Source of the DNA: Paenibacillus sp. USDA918EY
GTDB taxonomy: Bacteria > Bacillota > Bacilli > Paenibacillales > Paenibacillaceae
Direction: 5' to 3'
Length of the DNA stretch: 64,000 nucleotides
NCBI RefSeq assembly: GCF_009870825.1
Contig: NZ_WTWY01000002.1
Location: 620,001 to 684,000, forward strand
Below are positions 27,101 to 33,947 of the stretch, in pieces. Positions within the stretch are counted from its first letter, which is position 1. Every line of letters begins with the position of its first letter. Position numbers and translations under genes: made by a program. The notes under the pieces are model-generated. The model did no database searches and was not told the origin of the DNA. It was given only the letters and a program-made list of their open reading frames with translations.

Positions 27101-28001
27101 CATCCAAATCGAACGCAAAATTGTTGCCATTGTTCGAAAACCCGTCCCAAGTGCCGCTTTTGACGATTTTGAACTCATGGTGGCCCGCATCGAGGACCGT
27201 CGAATATTGATAAAAATCCCCCGTCAAATGCTTCATTCGCGTCTCTTCGGAGCTGTTGTTCCAGCCCTGGAAGCTGCCGGCGATCACCCATTTGGACGCG
27301 CCTCCCGGTTGATCAACCAGCGGGTCGGGCGTCAGCCCGGAGAGACCGGCCTTCGCCGCAGGTTCTGCGGACGGCTGTGCCGAAGCTGCGGCCTCTACCG
27401 TTATTTTGCTGTCAGGGCCGTCCGCCGGAGGGTTGCCCGGGTCGGAAAAGCGGATGTCTCCCGTCCCTTCGGAAGAAGCGACAAACGCATACGTATATTC
27501 CCCAACCGGAAGCGTCTCCGTCGCATAGCGATACGTGCCGCTTTCGAGCGCAAGCGGGTGTTGGTCCGCTCCCCCGGAAGCGTCAAAGCTTCCCGTCGCC
27601 TTCAACACAGGGGTATAAGACAGGCGCAAAATGCCTTGATCATCGGAGGTAGCCGTCAGGGGCGAACCGCTTTGCTGCACGCCGTTGACGGCAATCGCGT
27701 AGGCGTATTGCTCTCCGGCTTGCAGCCCGGGGACTTCAGCCGTGTATGTACCGTCGTTGTCCGGATCGGTTAATTCCGCCGTCTCATTCCATCCTGCGGA
27801 TGCGCCTGAAGCCGTGACCTGAATCAGCGTTTGCGGCAGCCGGAAATAAATTTTTCCTTCCTCCGCGTACGTGCTTTTCGGCCCCGCCTCCGCCGCCTCG
27901 GCCAAAACCGGGCGGAAAACGCCGGCCATCAGTTCGATTGTCATCATGACCGCCAATAGCAAAGACAGCGCGCGGATTGGTTTTTTTCTGCGATAGCTCA
28001 T
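21156..28001 (-). CDS. Giant SLH-anchored amylopullulanase-like GH13 enzyme
   Basis: Secreted, cell-wall-bound starch/pullulan hydrolase of 2281 residues. Order: signal peptide (1-35); several starch-binding modules of X25/CBM type (about 50-420); a CBM34-like module (about 445-580); a GH13 catalytic domain (about 584-1215) with LIVDGVFNHVGDD, nucleophile Asp940 in GWRLDVAPD, acid/base Glu979 in ILGEEWG and Asp1044 in LVDSHDT; two FN3 modules (about 1240-1325 and 1454-1540); a further CBM (about 1545-1660); a bacterial Ig-like BIG2 module (about 1783-1865); a Gly/Ser linker; an unknown module; and three SLH motifs (about 2100-2281). One GH13 domain with this layout matches type II pullulanases, which cut both alpha-1,4 and alpha-1,6 bonds (inference). 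Start ATG 28001 follows AAGGAGG. Two catabolite-type operators lie upstream. Confidence 0.9.
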   Translation of the reverse strand: MSYRRKKPIRALSLLLAVMMTIELMAGVFRPVLAEAAEAGPKSTYAEEGKIYFRLPQTLIQVTASGASAGWNETAELTDPDNDGTYTAEVPGLQAGEQYAYAIAVNGVQQSGSPLTATSDDQGILRLSYTPVLKATGSFDASGGADQHPLALESGTYRYATETLPVGEYTYAFVASSEGTGDIRFSDPGNPPADGPDSKITVEAAASAQPSAEPAAKAGLSGLTPDPLVDQPGGASKWVIAGSFQGWNNSSEETRMKHLTGDFYQYSTVLDAGHHEFKIVKSGTWDGFSNNGNNFAFDLDAPAKVNIYVNEKLGRARINLPNVQGLPQYAPKLTEAEWPRLVGNIQKLFGENEWAPGEAKQMFVDTRFDGSVYELQRPVPAGKYEMKVVLGDRWDGTPNYGDDNGNNFLLNVLDPSDVIFSIDLSQPKPVLTTNYMPSDAAYDGKINKGKLYFDSRQMTYKKPFGAVKEQTEDVTLRIAAEAGDVQVARVELTNPEGMSSAYDMHVATSFGGLDYWEATIPKTAFQGIGVWNYKFILVDGMAKVEYGDDNNRGGAGTAADDGVLPYELTVYKKDFKTPDWMKNAVVYQIFPDRFLDGNPDNNRAKIVDGYRGGAMPGETMTAKNGHKLQFFDGGVPGDPVPEDVAGSWSDVPENPDRVLPQNKPYFPDAKSDGVWTNEFYGGDIQGVAKKLDYLKSLGVTVIYFNPVAWAASNHKYDATDYKHLDPMFGEPVYNKPGDPTSGLNYEATRTASDRVFAEFAKQARAKGIRLIVDGVFNHVGDDSIYFDRYEKYPEIGAYEFWSKVYDKMNADSSLTLEKAKQQVVDSFTSQINPATGKHYAYPEDFDFTTWFKVSNEKVDGHYKYEGWWGFDSLPVIDAPEPAAGDADGLSGNHEWNVQGYRDQVIGHDLTGLSDDQAAQRMQEANSQRWEWLGARGWRLDVAPDVSSGTWQQFRKAVKSTEGRTDANGEPIDDPIILGEEWGVATRFLLGDQFDSVMNYRFRSALQTFVLNGNAAQFHESLESIREDYPQEAWEVMLNLVDSHDTIRSITKYDKPSWEEEHLQIAPSPSDRALGMQALTAVFQMGYPGAPTIYYGDEVGLEGTKDPDSRRTFPWERVSETGGGYAGTGKYADLLATYQKAAEIRNDNEVFRTGDLKVAYDEGDVIAYARKTDAQAGLVIVNRGGSDATISLDTAGFLPSDISLTDRLGSGTTVQFKDGKAGLTVKAMSGMMMTSDASLKAVPKVSGLQAIGGNGSVALSWNAVPEAASYRIYRAPIEGGALEQAATVNGTDWTDTNVLNGTKYYYAVTAVTPDGESGLSDYASATPFYPVQSVEITGTSTPVTLGAGHTTSQIQVTIHIPGLSDHPAYAGKEMPGAAAKLAFYKEGDNKEDAGETKLRYLEDTPDGRKVYWAAFEPTEAGTFHYFAKVSTDNGQTYSESAPANVDVYADPVNTTPPEAPVLASIGTESSRAQLAWTHAGGAFKFEVYRKQDGGNFKKLAVLDASAQGYTDFTVTNDTTYTYRVAAIDAFYNRAFSNEQTVTPKLVMVDVKLRLHLPSYTPVEDDIYIAGTINGWNQAGGKLNVPSGATTRDIVEYDFKMMAGKQIEYKYTRGTWDTEALTSHSRVADDPSDMSNYAYSSENTNMKLTVKNEGGNKMTVNDYVLRWVDMPMIVMLPRTSYGEAIAYETTEDRFTLKANVPYGSAVTINGQPIPADALDAKGNVEVRDIPLLPGMNRFSVHTEPSAETLNLPWYEDKGRAAKATKTIELAITRKEKEGEPNPVRVTGVTIAPNELHLTEGGSVGTLTARVQPEDAADKAVSFASSDETVAKVDADGTVTPLKAGTATITVTTRDGGYQAQSTVTVSNKGGDGGNGGQEGGGSGGAGGSAPASSSGTPSSAGGSPSEKDAKTAVFTVEQIKAAASHHGNGSTAGIDAGSADRVLLPVQTGSLLQGVALQVNRGADTVTVPAAVLEQLGAAADGAAPGWQICLQLAAVDASAVQQLLSKAGAKSGAQLAKQSEWYDLKLLLIDGSGKTMKELSSFHPALRLSLKTQDQAKRNMTAMYRVSDDGAVEWVGDASNAGGALTADIRKPGTYAALEWRKGFADLPAGHWASDAVSYLALRQIATGTSSDRFEPQRSVTRAEFAALIARALGLEAKQAAAFADVPEDAWYAASVAAVHEAGIVQGRSEAVFEPNAVITREEMAVMLVRAYHAKHPANSGVTGVDAVFMDADRISPWAREAVQTAVKLGLLTGSGNGLLLPQGTTTRAESAQVIYRLLTGK

Positions 28002-28050
28002 ATAAGGCCTCCTTGATAAAAATGATGATCAAAATCTGCTTCATTCATTG

Positions 28051-28064
28051 AGCAAACGTTTGCA
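28051..28064. promoter_or_regulatory. LacI/CcpA-type operator upstream of the amylopullulanase gene
   Basis: AGCAAACGTTTGCA contains the perfect palindrome GCAAACGTTTGC and fits the catabolite-response (cre) consensus TGNAANCGNWNNCW on the minus strand. It is 50 bases upstream of the start codon, a usual place for repression by CcpA or a MalR-like LacI protein. Confidence 0.6.
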
Positions 28065-28142
28065 CAAACGCAAATAAACCTCCTTTATTCATTTTGTATG
28101 TCAAACCCTGATGCTTGAAATCAAAACTGATTTCATCTTATT

Positions 28143-28157
28143 ATGAAAACGCTTACC
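28143..28157 (+). promoter_or_regulatory. Second cre-like site upstream of the amylopullulanase gene
   Basis: ATGAAAACGCTTACC fits the cre consensus except for the last base. It is 79 bases from the palindrome at 28051-28064. Two sites could allow CcpA looping (inference). Confidence 0.4.
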
Positions 28158-28314
28158 CGTCAATCGGCGCCAAGTTTTTTTCTTCCGGCATTTTATCGGC
28201 ATTTCGCCATCCTTTTTTGCATCTTTCGGGCAATTGGTATTTTCGGGGAATTCCCATATAATAGCGTAAGTATTCATTTGGATCGCAAGTTGGATTCGAA
28301 AAGGGGGACCCTGT

Positions 28315-28617
28315 TTGAAGAACCGGACCGCATTTACGATTTTGCTTATTTTAAATATTTTATACGGACTCACGCTGCTGCTTTACCCCTTCATGCTGAT
28401 CATCGTCGCCTTTTCGTTCGACGACCCCGCCGGGGCCCACAATGGGTTTGTCTACACTTACGTTGCGATCCTGTTGAGTTATCCGCTGGGCCCTCTGCTT
28501 TCGTTTATATGCTGGTTTTTTTACCATCGTTTTGCCTTCAAACGGGCTTATGCGACGGCGAATCTGACCCTGCTGTGGGTCATTGCGTTCTGTCTGTGTT
28601 TGCCGTTTTTCGATTAA
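28315..28617 (+). CDS. Small integral membrane protein
   Basis: 100-residue protein with three predicted membrane helices (about 7-33, 46-70 and 80-97) and an acidic loop FDDPAGAHNG. I recognise no family. The TTG start at 28315 is supported by AAGGGGGA upstream. A terminator that serves the convergent gene, and probably this one, lies about 100 bases downstream. Confidence 0.65.
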   Translation: MKNRTAFTILLILNILYGLTLLLYPFMLIIVAFSFDDPAGAHNGFVYTYVAILLSYPLGPLLSFICWFFYHRFAFKRAYATANLTLLWVIAFCLCLPFFD

Positions 28618-28717
28618 CAAAACATGCCGCAACATCACTCCGCAAGGTGGGGCTTTGGCTTCGAAGGCAGATTGAGATACGCTTTCGGGACCGCGGAAAC
28701 ATTATACATTCTTACAG

Positions 28718-28774
28718 ATCAAAAAAAGCTTCCGAAAGAACCGGCCGCCGCCGACTTTCTGGAAGCTTTTGATC
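28718..28774. terminator. Terminator between the small membrane protein and DUF2812 gene
   Basis: GATCAAAAAAAGCTTCC near 28718 pairs with GGAAGCTTTTGATC ending at 28774; the extended stem includes GAAAG/CTTTC. Runs of A and T on the two sides allow termination in both directions. Confidence 0.75.
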
Positions 28775-28794
28775 TATGGGTAACCCCGTTCTTT

Positions 28795-29409
28795 CTACTC
28801 TTGCTGCGATTTCGTATACTCCTTTTTCGCTTTATACGCAAAAGCGGCATACACGAGAATCATGATCGGAATGACCGCCCAGCTAAACCCTCTCATAACG
28901 GCGAACGGCGTTTCAAACAGGAAGGACCTCCAAAATTGCGACCCGCTCATCTCCCATAACCCCGGTGTATAGTACAGCAGCTTGGGCTTCACAATAGCGG
29001 TCACTTGAATCGCGCCCGTCGAAATCAAAACCGCAAAAAGCGGAATGAAGCTGCAAGCCAGCGACAGCCACATATCCGAGATGCGTTTGTACCTCGCCGC
29101 TTTCGAATTGACGTCGGAAAAAATGTCTTCGTCTCCCCAGTCGCCCGTTTGCTTAAAATATTGGGCTCCGGATTTTTTCGTCCCGGCAACGTGGGTCCAG
29201 CCGCAGTCCTCGAACAATGCCTTGTAGTCCTCAAAATCCCGACGGGTTTTAAAGGTCCGGTAATCGATGCGGTAATTGGCCTCCTCCGGTTTTGCAGTCT
29301 CAAATTCATAAGTCATCGATTTATTGACCAATCGGTATCCCTGACGGGCCATCTCGTTTAACCACTGTTCCTCACGGTCGAAATTCGTAAAAAATTTCAT
29401 CTTTTTCAT
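28795..29409 (-). CDS. DUF2812 membrane protein
   Basis: 204-residue protein. The N-terminal DUF2812 domain (MKFFTNFDREEQWLNEMARQ, YRIDYRTFKTRRDFEDYKALFEDCGW) is followed by two membrane helices (about 112-135 and 172-195). DUF2812 genes are usually found directly after a PadR regulator, as here; the gap is 16 bases. The function is unknown; the pair is thought to act in envelope stress or drug response. GGAGGAA lies upstream of ATG 29409. Confidence 0.87.
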   Translation of the reverse strand: MKKMKFFTNFDREEQWLNEMARQGYRLVNKSMTYEFETAKPEEANYRIDYRTFKTRRDFEDYKALFEDCGWTHVAGTKKSGAQYFKQTGDWGDEDIFSDVNSKAARYKRISDMWLSLACSFIPLFAVLISTGAIQVTAIVKPKLLYYTPGLWEMSGSQFWRSFLFETPFAVMRGFSWAVIPIMILVYAAFAYKAKKEYTKSQQE

Positions 29410-29425
29410 GGCGGTTCCTCCTTTC

Positions 29426-29740
29426 TTACGATCCCATGATCGCGTTTGTCACTTCAATCATATGTTTCATCCGTTCAAAGTCCTGGCGCAAAATGGCAAG
29501 CCCCTGGTCGGTAATGGCGTATACCTTGCGGCGGCTGTCCTCGCTTTGGACCGGCTGGATCCATTTCTGCTTCAGCAGGTTTTCCACCGCCCCGTACAAC
29601 GTTCCGGCAGCCATCCGCACCTGACCGGCGCTCATCTCCTCCACCTTTTGCATGATCAAATACCCGTGTGCCGGTTCGCGCAAAGCGAGCAATATATAAT
29701 AAACCGTTTCCGTCAGCGGCAAATGTTTGTCTCTGCTCAA
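29426..29740 (-). CDS. PadR-family transcriptional regulator
   Basis: Winged-helix repressor of about 104 residues with the PadR signature (TETVYYILLALREPAHGYLIMQKV, GTLYGAVENLLKQKWI, RRKVYAITDQGLAIL). Two TTG codons are possible; that at 29740 has better spacing from AAGGGGGA than that at 29743. It heads an operon with the DUF2812 gene and probably represses it. A palindrome in the promoter region is a candidate operator. Confidence 0.9.
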   Translation of the reverse strand: MSRDKHLPLTETVYYILLALREPAHGYLIMQKVEEMSAGQVRMAAGTLYGAVENLLKQKWIQPVQSEDSRRKVYAITDQGLAILRQDFERMKHMIEVTNAIMGS

Positions 29741-29794
29741 CAAAAGTCCCCCTTTTATTCAGTTCCTCTTTATATCGTATAACTGTATAGTTAC

Positions 29795-29806
29795 ACTATA
29801 TATAGT
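29795..29806. promoter_or_regulatory. Palindrome in the padR-type promoter region
   Basis: ACTATATATAGT is a perfect 12-base palindrome 55 bases upstream of the regulator start, inside a TA-rich stretch that also offers -10-like sequences. It could be the autorepression site. Confidence 0.4.
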
Positions 29807-29869
29807 TCGACTGTATATTGCAACTGTTTTTTATCGGGAAAACAACTCATTCGAAGGAAAGGGGTAAAA

Positions 29870-30050
29870 GTATTTCATGCCCGAAAAAAAAGCGTGCAGG
29901 GAAGCGTAACACGCGTAGCCCTCGTAGAGCCGGAATGCCCAATGGGAACGACGTAAGCGGTACATGCTCACGGCATGTGCAGGCGACGATATTTTGCAAC
30001 GGCTCAAGCCTCAGCTTTCTTCCTTCGGGAAAGGGGCTGAGGCTGCTTAA
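29870..30050 (+). ncRNA. Unexplained structured, GC-rich intergenic stretch (possible RNA)
   Basis: This stretch codes for no recognisable protein but is rich in nested stems. AGGG..CCCT encloses GCGT-AAC-ACGC (29898-29922). ACATGC-TCACG-GCATGT follows at 29962-29978. A strong hairpin has AGCCTCAGC (30007-30015) paired with GCTGAGGCT (30036-30044) around a TTCG tetraloop. It lies upstream of, not within, the transcript predicted for the LCP gene. A small RNA or a decayed element are both possible. Confidence 0.25.
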
Positions 30051-30085
30051 CGTGCCGCCGCTTCTTCTAACATAAGCTCGTAGAT

Positions 30086-30114
30086 TTGATCGATTGCATA
30101 TTTGATAGTATATT
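30086..30114 (+). promoter_or_regulatory. Predicted sigma-A promoter of the LCP gene
   Basis: TTGATC (30086-30091), a 17-base spacer and TATATT (30109-30114). The predicted leader is about 85 bases. Confidence 0.5.
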
Positions 30115-30204
30115 TTAAAGTGTTGAATCTCGTTTATTTCGGTAGAATTTGCGACTTTATGCCGATTTCAAGGCGAAAATTAATGAACATGAACTGGAGG
30201 AATT

Positions 30205-31275
30205 ATGGCCCGTCCCAAGAAACAAAAAAGCGTTTACCGTAAAATCGTGCTTAGCCTGATCGGCGTCATCGGAGTCTGTCTTTTGATCGCAGGATCCTAC
30301 GCCGGATATTTACATCAAAAAGCCATGTCAGCCCTACATAAAATTTCGGCCGCCGAATACCAGGCCCCGCAGCGGCAGGAAACGGAACATCAGGTGCCCA
30401 AAGAAGAGTTCGAAATCGAAAACATCAGCGAAAAAGATTTAAAGCCGGTGACGTTTTTGTTTGCCGGCGTCGATAACCGCGAGGGAAGCGGCGGAACGAT
30501 GAATACCGACGTCATGATGATCGCGACGCTGAACCCGAAGACCAAATCGGCAAGCTTGCTGTCCATTCCCCGCGATCTTAAAATTACGCCGGCCGGCCAA
30601 TCAAGCCATAAGGCAAATTATTTCTATGCGCATAACTACATCCAAAACAAGGCGACGGCAATGGCCGAAACCAAGCAATTGTTCGGGGACTTGTTTCACA
30701 TCCCGATCGATTACATGGTTCTCATCAATTTTGACGGCTTCCGCCAGGCGGTAGACGCCGTAGGCGGACTCGACATCGATGTCGACATGGACATGCGGTA
30801 CAACGATACGGCGGACGGGACCCATATTAACCTGAACAAAGGACCGCAGCATCTCGACGGCAAACAAACGCTCGACTTCGTCAGGTACCGCAAATCGAAC
30901 GACGGAACCGGACCGTCTTCCGATTTCGACCGCAACAAACGCCAACAGCAGGTGCTGAGCCAAATGCTCGACAAGCTCACTTCCCTGAACGGCATCGGCC
31001 AATGGGGAGACATGCTGGACATTATCGGCGACAACGTTAAAACGGATATTCCGGAGGACCAGCTAAAACGCTGGCTGCTCAATTTCAAACAAATGAAGCC
31101 CGACGCGACCAACATGCTGACCGTGGAGGGCGACTGGAAAAGTCCGTTCGTGTATTGGAACAAGGAAGAGTTGACGCAGGCGATGGACGCCCTGTATTCC
31201 AATTTGAATTTGAAGCCCAAACATAAAATCGATCTGGGCAAACATTTAGGACTGTATACGAAACCGTCGAACTGA
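30205..31275 (+). CDS. LytR-CpsA-Psr (LCP) family wall glycopolymer transferase
   Basis: Membrane-anchored extracellular enzyme of 356 residues that links teichoic-acid-like polymers to peptidoglycan. It has a short basic N-terminus, one helix (about 12-34) and the LCP catalytic domain (about 88-260): VTFLFAGVDNREG, TDVMMIATLNPKTKSASLLSIPRD, the acidic pair in INFDGF, and LDFVRYRKSNDG with the conserved Arg residues. GGAGGAAT precedes ATG 30205. It is probably transcribed alone and is followed by a hairpin. Confidence 0.92.
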   Translation: MARPKKQKSVYRKIVLSLIGVIGVCLLIAGSYAGYLHQKAMSALHKISAAEYQAPQRQETEHQVPKEEFEIENISEKDLKPVTFLFAGVDNREGSGGTMNTDVMMIATLNPKTKSASLLSIPRDLKITPAGQSSHKANYFYAHNYIQNKATAMAETKQLFGDLFHIPIDYMVLINFDGFRQAVDAVGGLDIDVDMDMRYNDTADGTHINLNKGPQHLDGKQTLDFVRYRKSNDGTGPSSDFDRNKRQQQVLSQMLDKLTSLNGIGQWGDMLDIIGDNVKTDIPEDQLKRWLLNFKQMKPDATNMLTVEGDWKSPFVYWNKEELTQAMDALYSNLNLKPKHKIDLGKHLGLYTKPSN

Positions 31276-31297
31276 CCTATCGGCAGGCATACGCGAC

Positions 31298-31325
31298 AAT
31301 CCACAACCGCACCCGGTTGTGGATT
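31298..31325 (+). terminator. Hairpin after the LCP gene
   Basis: AATCCACAACCG (31298-31309) pairs perfectly with CGGTTGTGGATT (31314-31325) around a CACC loop. Only a short T-run follows. Confidence 0.65.
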
Positions 31326-31432
31326 ATTCGTATGGGCCGGATGAAACGGACGATTCGGGCATCCGCCGGGTTCGCCCGCCGCTGAACCAGCCCGGCCGTC
31401 ACGCATCTCGGAACCAAACCGGCTCGATCCGT

Positions 31433-31786
31433 TTACATCCCCTCAATCACTTCCTTAAGAATGACGGCCTGGTTCATCTTTTCATCCTTTGCGCCGTACA
31501 CCAGCGTTACGGCATCGGTTTCGGACCATTCCTTGATTTGGTCCAGGAGCTTCCGGGCTTCTGCGTGCTGAAGCTCTTGTAAATAATTTTGTTTGAATGT
31601 TTCATAATTCTCGGGCTTATGGGCGAACCATTTGCGCAGCTCATGGCTGGGCGCGATCTCTTTCATCCAAATGAAGATCGATGCCTGTTCCTTCGTAAGT
31701 CCCCTCGGCCAAATCCGGTCGACCAAGATTCGTTTGCCGTCGGACTTGCCGGGAGGTTCGTAGACGCGTTTGATTTGAATGGACAT
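31433..31786 (-). CDS. DUF488-domain protein (YeaO-like)
   Basis: Cytosolic protein of 117 residues that matches the YeaO branch of DUF488 along its whole length: IKRVYEPPGKSDGKRILVDRIWPRG at the start, WMKEIAPSHELRKWFAH in the middle and AVTLVYGAKDEKMNQAVILKEV at the end. The molecular function is unknown. AAGGGTG lies upstream of ATG 31786. It appears to be a single-gene unit. Confidence 0.9.
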   Translation of the reverse strand: MSIQIKRVYEPPGKSDGKRILVDRIWPRGLTKEQASIFIWMKEIAPSHELRKWFAHKPENYETFKQNYLQELQHAEARKLLDQIKEWSETDAVTLVYGAKDEKMNQAVILKEVIEGM

Positions 31787-31890
31787 GATGACACCCTTTC
31801 TCGTTCAGCCTTATGTGTAAAATTATAGACCTTCGTAAGGGGGTTATACACTTCAGCTGCCGGTTCCCTACTTCGGCCGTCGATGACAAA

Positions 31891-31943
31891 ATGAAAAAAT
31901 GGGTATCCCAAGCCAAAGGCCTTAGGGATACCCTCATTTTTTT
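31891..31943 (-). terminator. Terminator of the phosphonate operon
   Basis: GGGTATCCC (31901-31909) pairs with GGGATACCC (31925-31933). On the minus strand the stem is followed by ATTTTTTCATTTT. It lies 50 bases beyond the phnX stop codon. Confidence 0.8.
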
Positions 31944-31993
31944 CAACGTTATTAGACCCTGGATCCGATCCTGCCGAATTACATGCAGTCGGC

Positions 31994-32812
31994 TTACCGG
32001 ACAAAGCCTGGTCTTTTCCCTTCCGCAAGAAGCCCGTTAATGCGTTCGATCAATGCCGGAAGCTCGGCCATCGTGCTGATCGTAAAATCGGCTCCGTGCT
32101 CCATAAATACCTGCTTCGTTCGGGCGATCGCCGCTTCTTTTTCCGACGCGGACAAGCCATGGAACTCCTCTTCGCCCAGTCCCATTTCGGAACTTCCGAC
32201 CGCGACGCCTACCGACCATACGCCGGCTTGCACGCCCTCCTTTATATCCGAAGTGGTGTCGCCTACCTTGACGACTTTCCAAGCCGCGGACAATTTGAGA
32301 TGTTCCATATTGCGGTAGATCATGTAAGGGTAGGGTCTTCCGTACGACCCGGTATCGTCAGGCGTCACGACATGATCCGGAGCGTATCCTTTTTCCTTGG
32401 CGCCCGCTACGACCACCTCCATCATGGAGCTTGTGTAGCCGGTCGTCGAACCGATTTTCAAGCCTTGGGAACGCAGCGCCTCCACCGTGTCGATGACGCC
32501 CGGGATCGGATTCGTGTATTCGGATAAGGAAACCATCAGTGCCGGTTCGAATTCGGCGTACAGACGCTGGACGTCTTCCTCGTTAAAAGCTCTGCCGTAA
32601 GCTTCTTTCCACAGCGCCGATACTCTCGGCATGGACAGCATGGCGCGGATGTGGTCGATTTTCAGCATCCCCATCGGTCCCCGTGCTTCTTCCATCGTTA
32701 CTTCAATGCCTGCATGCTTAAAAATGTCCACGAATACGTTCACCGGCGCGAAACAGCCGAAATCCACCGCCGTTCCGGCCCAGTCCAAAATAACGCCTTC
32801 GATGTTGCTCAT
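31994..32812 (-). CDS. phnX: Phosphonoacetaldehyde hydrolase
   Basis: HAD-superfamily enzyme that splits phosphonoacetaldehyde into acetaldehyde and phosphate, the second step of 2-aminoethylphosphonate breakdown. It has the nucleophile Asp in VILDWAGTAVD (about residue 8-18), the Schiff-base Lys in GMLKIDHIRAML (about 50), and the acidic motif VKVGDTTSDIKEG (about 185). ATG 32812 is chosen over in-frame codons upstream because GGGGGGAA lies 7 bases before it and because it overlaps the phnW stop as ATGA. About 272 residues is the normal length. Confidence 0.95.
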   Translation of the reverse strand: MSNIEGVILDWAGTAVDFGCFAPVNVFVDIFKHAGIEVTMEEARGPMGMLKIDHIRAMLSMPRVSALWKEAYGRAFNEEDVQRLYAEFEPALMVSLSEYTNPIPGVIDTVEALRSQGLKIGSTTGYTSSMMEVVVAGAKEKGYAPDHVVTPDDTGSYGRPYPYMIYRNMEHLKLSAAWKVVKVGDTTSDIKEGVQAGVWSVGVAVGSSEMGLGEEEFHGLSASEKEAAIARTKQVFMEHGADFTISTMAELPALIERINGLLAEGKRPGFVR

Positions 32813-33903
32813 CGTCCCGTTCCCCCCATGTATTCTTGAATGATGCCGCATAAGCGCTCGATGTCTTCCGGATAAATCTCGCCGATATTTCCGATCCGGA
32901 ACGTATCGACGTCCGTCAGTTTGCCCGGGTAAATGACGTATCCCCGTTCTTTTACGAAACCATAAAAGTCTCCAAAGTCAAAGTTTTCGTTCGGGAACAA
33001 AAAGGTCGTGATGATCGGCGACTGCTTCTCTTCCGAAATATAGGCATGAATGCCGATCTCCGCAAGCTTCTGGCGGAGCAGGCGGTTATTTTCGCGATAA
33101 CGCGCATGCCGTGCAGGTACCCCGCCCTCCTCGAACAGCTCATCCAACGCTTTCGCAAAAGCCGCCACGACGTGGGTCGGAGAAGTGAACCGCCATTTGC
33201 CGTCCTTGTCCATCCCCTTCCACTGGTCGTACAAATCCAGGGACAAGCTGCGGGCGACGCCTTGGCGGGTGTTCAGTTTTTCCAGCTTGGCGATTACGAA
33301 TCCGAAACCCGGAACGCCCTGAATGCATTTGTTGGCGCTGCTGATCAGATAGTCGATGCCCAGTCCCGCCACGTCGATGCCGATGCCGCCGAAGCTGCTC
33401 ATCGCGTCGATGATGAGGGTTTTCCCGTATTCCCTGGACAGCCTCGCTACCATCTCCAGCGGATTCAAAATGCCTGTCGTCGTCTCGCAGTGAACCATCG
33501 CGATATGCGTAATTTCCGGATCGGCCGCCAGGAAGGCTTTAAGCTCCGCTTCCTCCGGCTGCTCGTTGTAACTCACCCGGTATTCTACATGGTTCAAGCC
33601 GATATATTCCGCCATCCGGACGATTCGTTGGCCGTAAGCCCCGTTCGTTACGATCAATATCTTGTCGTCATCCGAAACGGCCGAGGTCATTACCGATTCC
33701 ACCGCAAACGTTCCGCTGCCCTGCATCAGCACGGCGGTATATTCATCCGAACCGGCGCCGGCAAGCGCCAGCAGCTGCGATCGGATTTTTTGCGTAATCG
33801 ATTTATAGTCGTCGTCCCACGTGCACCGGTCAAACAGCATTTCTTCCTTCACCGCGGCGGTCGTGGTAAGAGGTCCCGGGGTTAACAGCTTGTAGTCGTT
33901 CAT
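32809..33903 (-). CDS. phnW: 2-aminoethylphosphonate--pyruvate transaminase
   Basis: PLP-dependent class V aminotransferase of 364 residues that turns 2-aminoethylphosphonate and pyruvate into phosphonoacetaldehyde and alanine. It starts YKLLTPGPLTTT, has the PLP phosphate site LMQGSGTFAVESV, Asp in LIIDAMSSFGGI, and the PLP Lys in ISSANKCIQGVPGFGF (about residue 193). It is translationally coupled to phnX. The upstream transporter genes fit import of 2-aminoethylphosphonate. Confidence 0.96.
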   Translation of the reverse strand: MNDYKLLTPGPLTTTAAVKEEMLFDRCTWDDDYKSITQKIRSQLLALAGAGSDEYTAVLMQGSGTFAVESVMTSAVSDDDKILIVTNGAYGQRIVRMAEYIGLNHVEYRVSYNEQPEEAELKAFLAADPEITHIAMVHCETTTGILNPLEMVARLSREYGKTLIIDAMSSFGGIGIDVAGLGIDYLISSANKCIQGVPGFGFVIAKLEKLNTRQGVARSLSLDLYDQWKGMDKDGKWRFTSPTHVVAAFAKALDELFEEGGVPARHARYRENNRLLRQKLAEIGIHAYISEEKQSPIITTFLFPNENFDFGDFYGFVKERGYVIYPGKLTDVDTFRIGNIGEIYPEDIERLCGIIQEYMGGTGR

Positions 33904-33947
33904 TTTTCTTGGCTCCCTTGTTCTGGTTTATTTCTTCGGCAAAATCG

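Noticed and set aside
25668..27773. 701-codon open frame on the plus strand
   Set aside because: It lies entirely opposite the GH13 enzyme gene, follows its codon phase, has many Arg/His/Val residues and no family features. It is a high-GC shadow frame.
29818..30075. 85-codon open frame between padR and LCP genes
   Set aside because: There is no ribosome binding site, it has unusual composition, and it overlaps strong RNA hairpins.
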